DNA from: Elusimicrobium sp.
GTDB lineage: Bacteria > Elusimicrobiota > Elusimicrobia > Elusimicrobiales > Elusimicrobiaceae
Assembly: GCA_015062115.1 (NCBI GenBank)
Contig: SUVG01000002.1
Coordinates: forward strand, 175,140-239,139
Direction: 5' to 3'
Length of the DNA stretch: 64,000 nucleotides
In this document: in pieces, positions 17,061-24,728 of the stretch
How the letters are laid out: each line of letters starts with the position of its first letter
Numbering within the stretch: the first letter of the stretch is position 1
The notes under the pieces: generated by a model
Told to the model about the DNA's origin: nothing
The model's input: the letters and a program-made list of their open reading frames with translations, nothing else
The model's database searches: none
Made by a program: the position numbers and the translations under genes

Positions 17061-17843
17061 TTATAACTCAATAACCAACATAGAAGGTTTGATTAAATAC
17101 AGCAAGTTAATCAATGCTCCTAAACTTAAAAACGGCCCGAAGGGGATAGCGTCGGACTTGTTTTTCCCTTTGAAAATCATAAGGAAAATGGCATAGATAA
17201 GCCCAAACAGCGAGCCCAATATAACGGTTGTAATAACCCCTTCCCAACCGATTAAGGCCCCCACGCCTGCCATCAGTTTTACATCGCCTCCGCCCATGGC
17301 TTCTTTTTTGAACATCCAAGTACCTAAAAGGGCAATTCCCAACACGCCAAGTAAACCCACGGTGGCCCCTAACAGGGATAACAACTCCCGTTGCCACCAG
17401 ATACCTTCAAAATTGGGGTTACACCAGGCAAACGCAAGGCCCCATACAATAAGCCCCAAGGAAAAGCGGTCGGGGATAATCATGAGTTCTAAGTCGATAA
17501 TGGAAAGGGTAATTAACGCATACACGGCTGCCAGCACAACAAAAGTCCACAGTGTAAGCCCCAAGTGCCATACGCACAATAAAGTAAGCGCGCCCGTTAA
17601 AAGTTCCACAACCGGGTATTGCATGGAAATGGGGTTTTTGCATTTGCGGCATTTGCCGAGTAAAAACAGATAACTAAGAACAGGGATATTGTCGTACCAG
17701 GCGATGCGTGCCCCGCATTTGGGGCAGCCCGAAGGTGGCCACACGATAGATTTTTCTCGTGGGATACGGTAGATACAGACATTTAGAAAACTGCCCACAA
17801 TCAAGCCGAAAATAGTGGCAAAAACAAGTGTAAAGGTTTCCAT
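17061..17843 (-). CDS. pilD: Prepilin peptidase/N-methyltransferase (A24 family)
   Basis: A 260-residue polytopic membrane protease that cleaves the leader of type IV pilins and pseudopilins and methylates the new N-terminus. The N-terminal domain has a cytoplasmic zinc site of two CxxC pairs (CPKC and CRKC). The aspartyl protease Asp residues are in LELMIIPDR and GGGDVKL, the A24 signatures. About eight membrane segments are visible. An acggag Shine-Dalgarno precedes ATG 17843. It lies beside a pseudopilin gene, and two pilin genes are elsewhere in the window, which provide likely substrates. Confidence 0.94.
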   Translation of the reverse strand: METFTLVFATIFGLIVGSFLNVCIYRIPREKSIVWPPSGCPKCGARIAWYDNIPVLSYLFLLGKCRKCKNPISMQYPVVELLTGALTLLCVWHLGLTLWTFVVLAAVYALITLSIIDLELMIIPDRFSLGLIVWGLAFAWCNPNFEGIWWQRELLSLLGATVGLLGVLGIALLGTWMFKKEAMGGGDVKLMAGVGALIGWEGVITTVILGSLFGLIYAIFLMIFKGKNKSDAIPFGPFLSLGALINLLYLIKPSMLVIEL

Positions 17844-17865
17844 ATAAAAACTCCGTTAAATATAA

Positions 17866-17896
17866 AAATCCCCCGGTGCTTTTGGGCCCGGGGGAA
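17866..17896 (-). terminator. Terminator of the pseudopilin gene
   Basis: On the minus strand a cccccgg...ccggggg stem (17870-17894) is followed by ATTTTTAT, separating the pseudopilin from prepilin peptidase transcription. Confidence 0.75.
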
Positions 17897-17901
17897 AAAG
17901 G

Positions 17902-18318
17902 TTAATGCGTGTGCCAGGCTTTGCCGTAACTGTCGTCCTTTTCTACATTTACGAAAAAATCGCCGTAGCGCGGGTCTGCCGGATCGCTGATATAAGCCCA
18001 GCCCCCTGTTTTGGTAAAAGCCTGCTCAAAATTTCCGTGAGAAACATGAGCCGAAGGCGGATACCCGGGCACGGTGGCTTGCGGGATTTTTTCGATGTAT
18101 TGCGGGATAAGGCTGGAGAGGTCATCAGTAGGGTAGTTACCTTGATGTTCCCCATAGTATGCGGCAATGGCGCTGCGTACTTTTACCAATTTATGTTTGG
18201 TACTGCCCTCTTGGGCTTTGTGTACGAGTGCCATAAATTTCGGCACGGTAAAACCAAACAGTAGTGCAAATACTACTACCGTAATAGCAATTTCCATGAC
18301 CGTAAAGCCTTTTTTCAT
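17902..18318 (-). CDS. Type II secretion/type IV pilus pseudopilin (GspG-like)
   Basis: A 138-residue protein with the prepilin leader MKKG|FTVMEIAITVVVFALLFG: cleavage after Gly4, Phe1 and Glu5 of the mature protein, then a long hydrophobic helix. The middle (VRSAIAAYYGEHQGNYPTD) is the usual alpha-1 extension, followed by a GspG-type region with Tyr-Pro and a DPRYGDFFV loop. It differs from the two [10 protein letters not shown] pilins in the window. ATG 18318 was chosen for its gaggtg Shine-Dalgarno; an in-frame GTG 6 nt upstream is less likely. The upstream M20 peptidase gene ends 8 bp before it. Confidence 0.85.
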   Translation of the reverse strand: MKKGFTVMEIAITVVVFALLFGFTVPKFMALVHKAQEGSTKHKLVKVRSAIAAYYGEHQGNYPTDDLSSLIPQYIEKIPQATVPGYPPSAHVSHGNFEQAFTKTGGWAYISDPADPRYGDFFVNVEKDDSYGKAWHTH

Positions 18319-18326
18319 ACGCACCT

Positions 18327-19556
18327 CTATTTCAAGTTTAATGCCACGCGCACAAATACTTTAGCATCGCCCAGCGTATTTTTGATGCTGGAGTATTCGT
18401 TGGGTTGGTGGGCCATATCATCGAGTTTGGAACATACCACAGCCGGGTAATCGGCATTACGCAGGAAGGAACCCACCGTTCCGCCGCCCACACCCATGAT
18501 ACGCGGTTCGTTTTTGTAAATGGCTTTGATGGAATCGCGTGTTAATTTTACAAAAGCCGCTTTGTGATCCGTCGGTTTAGAGGCTTCGTTAATAGCAATA
18601 TCCATTTTAACCGTTACTTTGAATTGTTTTTCGATTTTCTTGGTAATTTTGGTGATTTCCGCCAATACTTCTTTGTTGGAGTAGCAGGGAAGTACGCGGC
18701 AATCTAAATAGAAAACATCGGTTCCCGGAATCGTGTTTACATTGGGAACATTGGCTTCGCGTTTGGTCGGTTCGAACGTGCTGGCAACGGCCGGAGCGAA
18801 AAGTTTGTCTTTTTTATTGAATTTTTTGGCTAATTGGTCAAAGGCTACAATCAAGTAAGCGGCCGCACGGTTGGCGTTGTTGCCGGCATAAGGCATGGAA
18901 GCGTGCGCTTGTTTGCCTTGCACGGTAAATTTAAGCCACAACATATTTTTTTCGGCCACTTCCACCATGGTTCCGTCCGGGTTTCCGCCGTCGGGCACCA
19001 AGAATACATCGTCTTTACCGAAAGTTTTGGGGTGTTTTTTCAAAATGGCTACAACCCCGTACAGGCTGCCCATTTCTTCATCGGCGTTGAGCAAAAGGGC
19101 ATAATCGCACGCGGGGCGGACACCGCAGTCCATAAGGGCTTTGGCGGCCAATAAACCCGATACCAACCCTTGGTGATTGTCTTCCGAACCGCGCCCGTAA
19201 ATTTTATCCCCTTTCACAACGGCTTTGAAAGGATCCGTTTTCCAGAGGGATAAGTCCCCCGGAGGCACCACATCCATGTGGGCCATGATCCAAAGGGTTT
19301 TTTTACGGTTTTGGCCGTAGTAGCGGGCAATAATGTTGGGGCGTACGCCGCCTTCGGCTTGGGGGTCTTTGATATTGATGACGGAAATTTCGTCAAATTT
19401 CATTTGTTTCAAAACGGAAAGTAAGTAAGCGGCTTTGGCCCCTTCGCCTTTACCGCCTTCTTGGGGGGACAGGGCTTCCAGCGGAATCATATTGCTTTGC
19501 AAATCAATGACATCTTGCTTATAAGAATCGATTTTCTTAAATAAAGTTTTTTCCAT
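18327..19556 (-). CDS. M20-family metallopeptidase/amidohydrolase
   Basis: A 409-residue cytoplasmic enzyme of the M20 (ArgE/DapE/dipeptidase) family. Metal and catalytic motifs are visible: His and Asp in MAHMDVVPPGD, Asp in GRGSEDNHQG, the Glu pair in NADEEMGS and a C-terminal GGGTVGSFL region. Probable substrates are dipeptides or N-acylated amino acids; the sequence does not decide. ATG 19556 has a tgagga Shine-Dalgarno. It lies 23 bp after the Nif3 gene and before the pseudopilin, so these minus-strand genes may form one operon. Confidence 0.85.
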   Translation of the reverse strand: MEKTLFKKIDSYKQDVIDLQSNMIPLEALSPQEGGKGEGAKAAYLLSVLKQMKFDEISVINIKDPQAEGGVRPNIIARYYGQNRKKTLWIMAHMDVVPPGDLSLWKTDPFKAVVKGDKIYGRGSEDNHQGLVSGLLAAKALMDCGVRPACDYALLLNADEEMGSLYGVVAILKKHPKTFGKDDVFLVPDGGNPDGTMVEVAEKNMLWLKFTVQGKQAHASMPYAGNNANRAAAYLIVAFDQLAKKFNKKDKLFAPAVASTFEPTKREANVPNVNTIPGTDVFYLDCRVLPCYSNKEVLAEITKITKKIEKQFKVTVKMDIAINEASKPTDHKAAFVKLTRDSIKAIYKNEPRIMGVGGGTVGSFLRNADYPAVVCSKLDDMAHQPNEYSSIKNTLGDAKVFVRVALNLK

Positions 19557-19579
19557 AAAATATCCTCAGCCAAGCCCGA

Positions 19580-20329
19580 TTAAATGGGGTTGGCTACATC
19601 TATAAATTCGGTTTGAACCTCAAACCGTTTGGCTACCAGTTCCATGAGGGCTTTGATGCCTGCTTTTTCGGAATTATAATGCCCCAAGGCCACACAGTTG
19701 ATGTGTCCTTCCCGGCACCACTCTTGGACGGGTTCGTCCACTACGCCGGTAACATACAAATCCATTTTTTGGCTGATAGCCTGCGGCAAAAGGCTGTGTG
19801 CCCCGCCGCTTACCACCGCCAAGGAGCCGATTTCTTTCGGCCCGTAAGCGAACACTTGCGCTTTGGTTTGGCAGTAGTTTTCCAGGGTGGTTACTAACTG
19901 GTCTAACGGGGCATTTACCACGCCCGAAAAGCCAATCGTTTCCCCGTGGTACACGCCAAAGGGTTGTACCCGTTGCGCGTTTACGGCACGCATCAAACAG
20001 GCATTATGCCCTATTACGGAGTGTTTATCCAACGGCAAATGATAAGCAACCAAGTTGATATCATTTTTTAACAGAAACGCCACCCGTTCCTTAAAAAGCC
20101 CGGTAAGCGGTTGTTCCTGCCCCCACAAAAGACCGTGGTGCACGATAATCATATCCGCTCCCGCCGCTTTGGCTTTGTGAAAGAGTTGCAACGAAGCCGA
20201 CACGCCAAACACAATTTTGCCGACGCGCGGCGTCCCTTCTACCTGCAGGCCGTTGCGGCTTGCATCCGGTATTTGGGCACTGTTTAAGTAAGTATCTAAA
20301 AAGTGCAGAACATCTTCACAATTCACCAT
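19580..20329 (-). CDS. Nif3-like dinuclear metal-centre protein
   Basis: A 249-residue member of the Nif3/YbgI family (sometimes annotated GTP cyclohydrolase I type 2). The metal-binding His pair appears in IIVHHGLLWG near residue 60, followed by VAYHLPLDKH. The C-terminal metal site is in ALGHYNSEKAG. The biological role of the family is unsettled. It starts with an ATG 6 nt after an extended -10, without a Shine-Dalgarno, and is divergent from the amidase gene, whose -10 overlaps its own. Confidence 0.87.
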   Translation of the reverse strand: MVNCEDVLHFLDTYLNSAQIPDASRNGLQVEGTPRVGKIVFGVSASLQLFHKAKAAGADMIIVHHGLLWGQEQPLTGLFKERVAFLLKNDINLVAYHLPLDKHSVIGHNACLMRAVNAQRVQPFGVYHGETIGFSGVVNAPLDQLVTTLENYCQTKAQVFAYGPKEIGSLAVVSGGAHSLLPQAISQKMDLYVTGVVDEPVQEWCREGHINCVALGHYNSEKAGIKALMELVAKRFEVQTEFIDVANPI

Positions 20330-20335
20330 AGATTT

Positions 20336-20345
20336 ATGTTATCAT
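20336..20345. promoter_or_regulatory. Symmetric bidirectional extended -10 element (amidase and Nif3 genes)
   Basis: ATGTTATCAT reads TG-T-TATCAT on plus (hexamer 20340-20345), 9 nt before the amidase ATG. On minus it reads TG-A-TAACAT (hexamer 20336-20341), 6 nt before the Nif3 ATG. Six bases are shared between the two boxes. Both genes lack a Shine-Dalgarno and appear leaderless. Confidence 0.6.
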
Positions 20346-20354
20346 TTTATTACA

Positions 20355-22268
20355 ATGAAAAGAATACTTTTTTTACCGATTTTTATGATTTTATTTTCTT
20401 TTTGCGCTCAGGCGGAAGAAATCCCGGTTGCGCCCTACCTGCCCGCGCAAGAAAACAAAACTTCCGCCGAGGCACCCATTACGGTGCAGTTTCCTTACGA
20501 AAAAATGACCGTTTCCCGCGGCGCAAAAAACATTTTCCTGTTCGGGAAAATCAATTTACCCGGCAAAGTGTCTTTGGATATTAACGGCGTATCTGTTCCC
20601 GTCCACCCGAACGGAGCCTTTTTGGCATTTCTGCCGGTGGAAAATGGCGAAAATGCCTTCCTGTTAACCGCTACTAACGGGCAGGAAACCGCCCGTGCGT
20701 TACGCCATGTGCGGGTGCCGGGAGTGAAATGGAAAGATTTGTCGGGCCGGGCCGCCTTTGACCCGGACGAACTCTTCCCGCAAGCCCCTACCGAACTGTT
20801 GCCGGGTGATACCGTGGGGCTCTACGCGCGCGCCACGCCGGGAGCCGAAGTGACGGCTACGCTCAGCGGGCTTAAAAACGGAAAAAATATCCCGCTACAA
20901 GAAGTTTCTTTTATGCCGGGCTTGTACCGGGCTAAATTTACGATTTCTCCCGATCAAAAACCGAAAACGGCTAAAATCGTTTATCACTTAAAAAACGGGC
21001 CGCAAAATACAAAAGCCAAAATTACCGCTTCCAAAAAATTAAAAGTCCGCTCTTTCAAAGAGCCTTTTACTTATGCCCAAGTCAAAACTCCGGGGGTAAA
21101 ATTGCGTAAAATTCCCACGGAAAAAGAAAACCTGTTTCCTTTTTACCGGGCTTATGGGGAGGTGCGCGTAACGGGCCGTATGAACAATCAGTACCGTCTC
21201 TTTTTGAACAAAGAAGAATCGGCTTGGCTGGAAGAAGATAAACTGAAAACCATTTCCGCTTGGCCCGGGCTTAATCGTTTGAGTGGATTGGATATGACGA
21301 CGGACGCGGAAAAAACCCGCTTGCGTTTTGGCGGCCGTCGACCGGTGGTGGTGCAAATTCACGAGTTTACCGATCGTATGGAAGTTGCTTTTTACTATAC
21401 GGAAAATTTTGATGAAAATTTTAATTTTGACGGCACCGGCCTTTTGGTGGAACAGGTGGTGTGGTCTCAACCGCAGCGAAACACGGTGCTTTTTAAGATT
21501 TATTTTAAGAAAGGGGTTCAACCGTGGGGGCATTCGTATGATTTTGAAGGAAATGATTTTGTGTTGGATATTATACACCGTCCCGAAATTACCCCGACGA
21601 AAAACAAACCGTTAAAAGGCGCCCGTATTTTGATAGATGCCGGGCACAGTCCCCGCCGAACTATCCCTTATGACGGGGCTATCGGCCCGACCGGTTATAT
21701 GGAATACGAAGCCAACTTGGCCCTCGCCGAAGACTTAAAACCTCTTTTGGAAAAACACGGCGCTACCGTACTTATGACGCGGGAAGGAAAGAACCGTAAA
21801 TCGCTTCAAGAACGCTATAAAATGGCCTTGCAGGAGAAGGCACACCTTTTCGTCAGCCTGCATTATAATGCCCTGCCCGAAACCATTAACCCGCTTTCTA
21901 AACCGCGCGGTTATTCGATTTATTACAATTATCCTCACAGTTTTGAATTGGCAAAATCTGTCTATGAATCGTTCACCCGTTTGGTGTCCATACCGGATAA
22001 CGGCCTGATTGCCAACGATGTTTTGTTTATTCCGCGGATTCCGCAGATGCCCAGTATTTTGGTAGAAAATGCCTACCTGATTTTGCCGGAACAGGAAGAA
22101 ATGGCCAAAACGCGCGAAGGGCGCGCTCCGTTTGTGCGGGCCGTTTACGAAGGGATATTAAAATTTTACGGGGTTACTCCCGAGCCGGTTTTGACAGAAA
22201 ACCGCAAGCGTAAAACACGAAAAAAACCGGCACGCAAAACTTATTTGCGCCCGGCCAAAGGGAAATAA
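20355..22268 (+). CDS. N-acetylmuramoyl-L-alanine amidase (Amidase_3)
   Basis: A 637-residue exported cell-wall hydrolase. Signal peptide at 1-20 with cleavage after AQA. A long beta-rich N-terminal part follows, with immunoglobulin-like and SH3-like segments (KTPGVKLRKIPT region) rather than an obvious AMIN domain. The zinc amidase lies at about 418-610: IDAGHS (His ligand), EYEANLALAE (Glu), SLHYNA (His) and VENAYLILPEQE (catalytic Glu). A basic tail rich in Lys and Arg closes the protein. It cleaves the amide between MurNAc and L-Ala in septal peptidoglycan. The start is leaderless by promoter position. Confidence 0.9.
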   Translation: MKRILFLPIFMILFSFCAQAEEIPVAPYLPAQENKTSAEAPITVQFPYEKMTVSRGAKNIFLFGKINLPGKVSLDINGVSVPVHPNGAFLAFLPVENGENAFLLTATNGQETARALRHVRVPGVKWKDLSGRAAFDPDELFPQAPTELLPGDTVGLYARATPGAEVTATLSGLKNGKNIPLQEVSFMPGLYRAKFTISPDQKPKTAKIVYHLKNGPQNTKAKITASKKLKVRSFKEPFTYAQVKTPGVKLRKIPTEKENLFPFYRAYGEVRVTGRMNNQYRLFLNKEESAWLEEDKLKTISAWPGLNRLSGLDMTTDAEKTRLRFGGRRPVVVQIHEFTDRMEVAFYYTENFDENFNFDGTGLLVEQVVWSQPQRNTVLFKIYFKKGVQPWGHSYDFEGNDFVLDIIHRPEITPTKNKPLKGARILIDAGHSPRRTIPYDGAIGPTGYMEYEANLALAEDLKPLLEKHGATVLMTREGKNRKSLQERYKMALQEKAHLFVSLHYNALPETINPLSKPRGYSIYYNYPHSFELAKSVYESFTRLVSIPDNGLIANDVLFIPRIPQMPSILVENAYLILPEQEEMAKTREGRAPFVRAVYEGILKFYGVTPEPVLTENRKRKTRKKPARKTYLRPAKGK

Positions 22269-22342
22269 TTTTTTAATAAAATGTGATATCTGTTTGCAAG
22301 GAATCAGTAATATTGTTTGAAATAAAAAATAAGGAGTAGTGT

Positions 22343-22807
22343 ATGAAACAGGGGTTTACCTTAATAGAATTGTTGGTGGTTGTTTTGATTATCGGTATTT
22401 TATCCGCGGTGGCACTTCCGCAATACGAAAAGGCGGTGGAAAAATCCCGCGTGTCTCAAGTGGTATCGATATTGAAAGCCATTAAAGATGCGGAAGAAGT
22501 TTATTATTTAGCCAATGGTACTTATACCGCTGACCCGGAAAATTTGGATATCGCATGGGGAGATTTACCTAAAGGCTGGAGTTTGGTTTTGATGGGAGAT
22601 TCTTCGCAAAAAGTGGAGGCTTTTCGCGATGGAAGAACCGTAAGTATTGTTTATGGGTTCGACCATAGAACCACCGATGCAAGATTGGCGGGCGCACTCT
22701 ATTGCGCCGGTAAAACTTCCGAGCCGAAGGCCGTAAGCCTATGCAAGAGTTTCGGCGGAAAGGAACTGGTGGTGGACGGAAGTTGGAGCCGATATTATAT
22801 TCAGTAA
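22343..22807 (+). CDS. Type IV pilin-like protein (first copy)
   Basis: A 154-residue prepilin. The leader [19 protein letters not shown] has the Gly/Phe cleavage site and Glu5, with helix continuation [17 protein letters not shown]-terminal Cys pair (LYCAG...VSLC, about 12 residues apart) could form a small disulfide loop. An aaggag Shine-Dalgarno lies upstream, with TTGCAA about 16 bp before TATTGT as a plausible promoter. It stands alone between the amidase gene and a terminator. This leader with PQYxKAVEKSR is a familiar Elusimicrobium signature. Confidence 0.92.
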   Translation: MKQGFTLIELLVVVLIIGILSAVALPQYEKAVEKSRVSQVVSILKAIKDAEEVYYLANGTYTADPENLDIAWGDLPKGWSLVLMGDSSQKVEAFRDGRTVSIVYGFDHRTTDARLAGALYCAGKTSEPKAVSLCKSFGGKELVVDGSWSRYYIQ

Positions 22808-22810
22808 AAT

Positions 22811-22842
22811 AAAAAACCCCCGCAAAAAAGCGGGGGTTTTTG
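22811..22842 (+). terminator. Bidirectional terminator between pilin and rlmB
   Basis: Stem cccccgc/gcggggg (22817-22836) flanked by an A-run and a T-run, ending both converging genes. Confidence 0.88.
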
Positions 22843-22854
22843 TTTTCCTAAACT

Positions 22855-23604
22855 TTATTTTTTAATTTGTACTTTGGACATCATATCGTACATAATGATG
22901 CTGGCCGCGGCGGAAGCGTTCAAACTTTCCACTCCGCCTTTTTGCGGAATAGAAATTACTTCGTCGCAATTTTCGGCCGTTTTTTCGCGAATACCAAACC
23001 CTTCGGAACCGATAACGAGTACCGCCGGAGAGGCATATTCCATAGTGGTAATAGATTTGCCGGCCATATCGGCACCGTAAATCCAAAAACCTTCTTCTTT
23101 TAAGTCGTTTAAGGCTGCCGACAGGTTGGCTACTTCCACGATGTTGATGTTTTCAATCGCGCCGCAAGCCACTTTATACACGGCAGGCGTAATGCCTACG
23201 GTACGGCGGTTGGGCAAGATGATGGTGGAAAAACCCAAACAAGCCGCACTGCGGATAATGGCTCCCAGGTTTTGCGGGTCGGTCATTTCGTCCACGGCGA
23301 GCCACAAATCGTCTTTTTTACCGTCGGCTTCGTAGATAGCATTGGAAAGTTTCATCATTTTAACCGGTTGAATTTTAGCCATAATACCTTGGTGGTTGGC
23401 GTTATGGGTCAAGCGGTCTAAAATTTTATTTTCAATGCGGTCGATTTTCACATTTTGGCGTTTGGCCAAACGGATAATATCTTCCACGGCGCGGTGCCCG
23501 GCTTTCGAGTCGGACACATAAAGTTGCGTGACATTGCGTTTTTTACTGCGCAAGGCTTCTTGTACAGGGTGAATCCCGTAAATCATATCTAAATTATCGT
23601 TCAT
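22855..23604 (-). CDS. rlmB: 23S rRNA 2'-O-methyltransferase RlmB-type (SpoU family)
   Basis: A 249-residue SPOUT-knot methyltransferase. It opens with IYGIHPVQEAL and has a substrate-binding domain. SpoU motif 1 is TDPQNLGAIIRSAACLGF, motif 2 is LVIGSEGFGI, and motif 3 IPQKGGVESLNASAAASI follows. RlmB methylates Gm2251 in the 23S rRNA peptidyl-transferase loop; a related TrmH-type specificity cannot be excluded. It lies 11 bp after pfkA with an aaaggag Shine-Dalgarno and is the last gene of the ispH-pfkA-rlmB run. Confidence 0.9.
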   Translation of the reverse strand: MNDNLDMIYGIHPVQEALRSKKRNVTQLYVSDSKAGHRAVEDIIRLAKRQNVKIDRIENKILDRLTHNANHQGIMAKIQPVKMMKLSNAIYEADGKKDDLWLAVDEMTDPQNLGAIIRSAACLGFSTIILPNRRTVGITPAVYKVACGAIENINIVEVANLSAALNDLKEEGFWIYGADMAGKSITTMEYASPAVLVIGSEGFGIREKTAENCDEVISIPQKGGVESLNASAAASIIMYDMMSKVQIKK

Positions 23605-23615
23605 AAATTCTCCTT

Positions 23616-24716
23616 TTAGCCGATTTCAGCCGAGCCGAAACTCATGCCTACTTCCAACGCATAGCGTACTTCTTCTCCGTGCGGATCTACGCGTTTAAGT
23701 TTGGAAATGGCATCGGCAATTTTTACTTCCGTCATTTCAAAAGCGTGTAAGGAAGCCATATACCCGAATTTGCCTTCCACTACCATATCCAAGGCTTTTG
23801 CCCCATAGAGGGTAGAAAGCCAACGGTCAAAAGCCGTGGGCGTGCCGCCGCGTTGGGTGTGGCCGAGCACGCAGGCGCGCGATTCAATGCCCGTTTTTTC
23901 TTCAATCATTTGGCTTAATTTGTTGGCAATACCGCCCAAGCGTATGGCATCGGTACTACCGGCAACGGTGCGGGCGATGGCCTGCTCGCCCTGTTCGTTT
24001 TTGGCCCCTTCCGCGGCTACCACAATGCTAAAGTTTTTGCCTTTGCTTTTGCGATCCAAAATATACTTAACGATTACATCATCGTTGTACGGAATTTCGG
24101 GGATAAGCACAATATCGCCCCCGCCGGCAATCGCCGAGCGAAGCGCAATCCAACCGGCATAACGGCCCATGGTTTCCACAATCATCACGCGGTGGTGGCT
24201 TTGGGCGGTGGTGTGCAGGCGGTCTATGGCTTCAGTAGCAATAGCAAGTGCGGAATCAAACCCGAAGGTTTGGTCGGTGGCGGACAAATCGTTATCAATG
24301 GTTTTCGGTACGGCTACAATAGGCATACCCAGTTCCACAAATTTTTGGGACATGTGGAGTGTTCCGTCTCCGCCGATGGTAATAAGCGCGTCCAACTGAT
24401 TGGCCTTAAAGTTGTGAAACGCCACACTGGATAAATCGCGCGGAGTTTCCGGGGAACCGAAGGGGGGGAGGGTGTAATTAAAGGGGTTGGCGATATTGCT
24501 GGAACCCAAAATAGTACCGCCCAAAGTTAAAATACCGGAGACTGTTTCGTTGGTGATATGCATAAACTCGTTGCGTACAAGACCGTCAAAACCGTTTTTG
24601 AACCCCAGTACTTCAATACCCCGTTTGAGTGCATTTTTGCTGACGGCACGAACAACTGCGTTTAAGCCGGGACAATCCCCTCCGGCAGTCAAAATACCGA
24701 TTTTCTTAATCGTCAT
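23616..24716 (-). CDS. pfkA: 6-phosphofructokinase with mixed ATP/PPi signature
   Basis: A 366-residue PfkA-family enzyme phosphorylating fructose 6-phosphate. The nucleotide loop is LTAGGDCPGLN (10-20). The phosphoryl-donor signature is GGDGT (115-119), with Gly118 as in ATP enzymes, while PKTIDND (137-143) carries Lys138 as in pyrophosphate enzymes and some actinobacterial ATP-PFKs. Further motifs are METMGRYAGW, EGAKNEQGEQA and LGHTQRGG. Donor preference cannot be assigned from sequence alone. A ggaggggat Shine-Dalgarno is present; the gene is 12 bp downstream of the IspH fusion. Confidence 0.92.
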   Translation of the reverse strand: MTIKKIGILTAGGDCPGLNAVVRAVSKNALKRGIEVLGFKNGFDGLVRNEFMHITNETVSGILTLGGTILGSSNIANPFNYTLPPFGSPETPRDLSSVAFHNFKANQLDALITIGGDGTLHMSQKFVELGMPIVAVPKTIDNDLSATDQTFGFDSALAIATEAIDRLHTTAQSHHRVMIVETMGRYAGWIALRSAIAGGGDIVLIPEIPYNDDVIVKYILDRKSKGKNFSIVVAAEGAKNEQGEQAIARTVAGSTDAIRLGGIANKLSQMIEEKTGIESRACVLGHTQRGGTPTAFDRWLSTLYGAKALDMVVEGKFGYMASLHAFEMTEVKIADAISKLKRVDPHGEEVRYALEVGMSFGSAEIG

Positions 24717-24728
24717 TTTTATCCCCTC

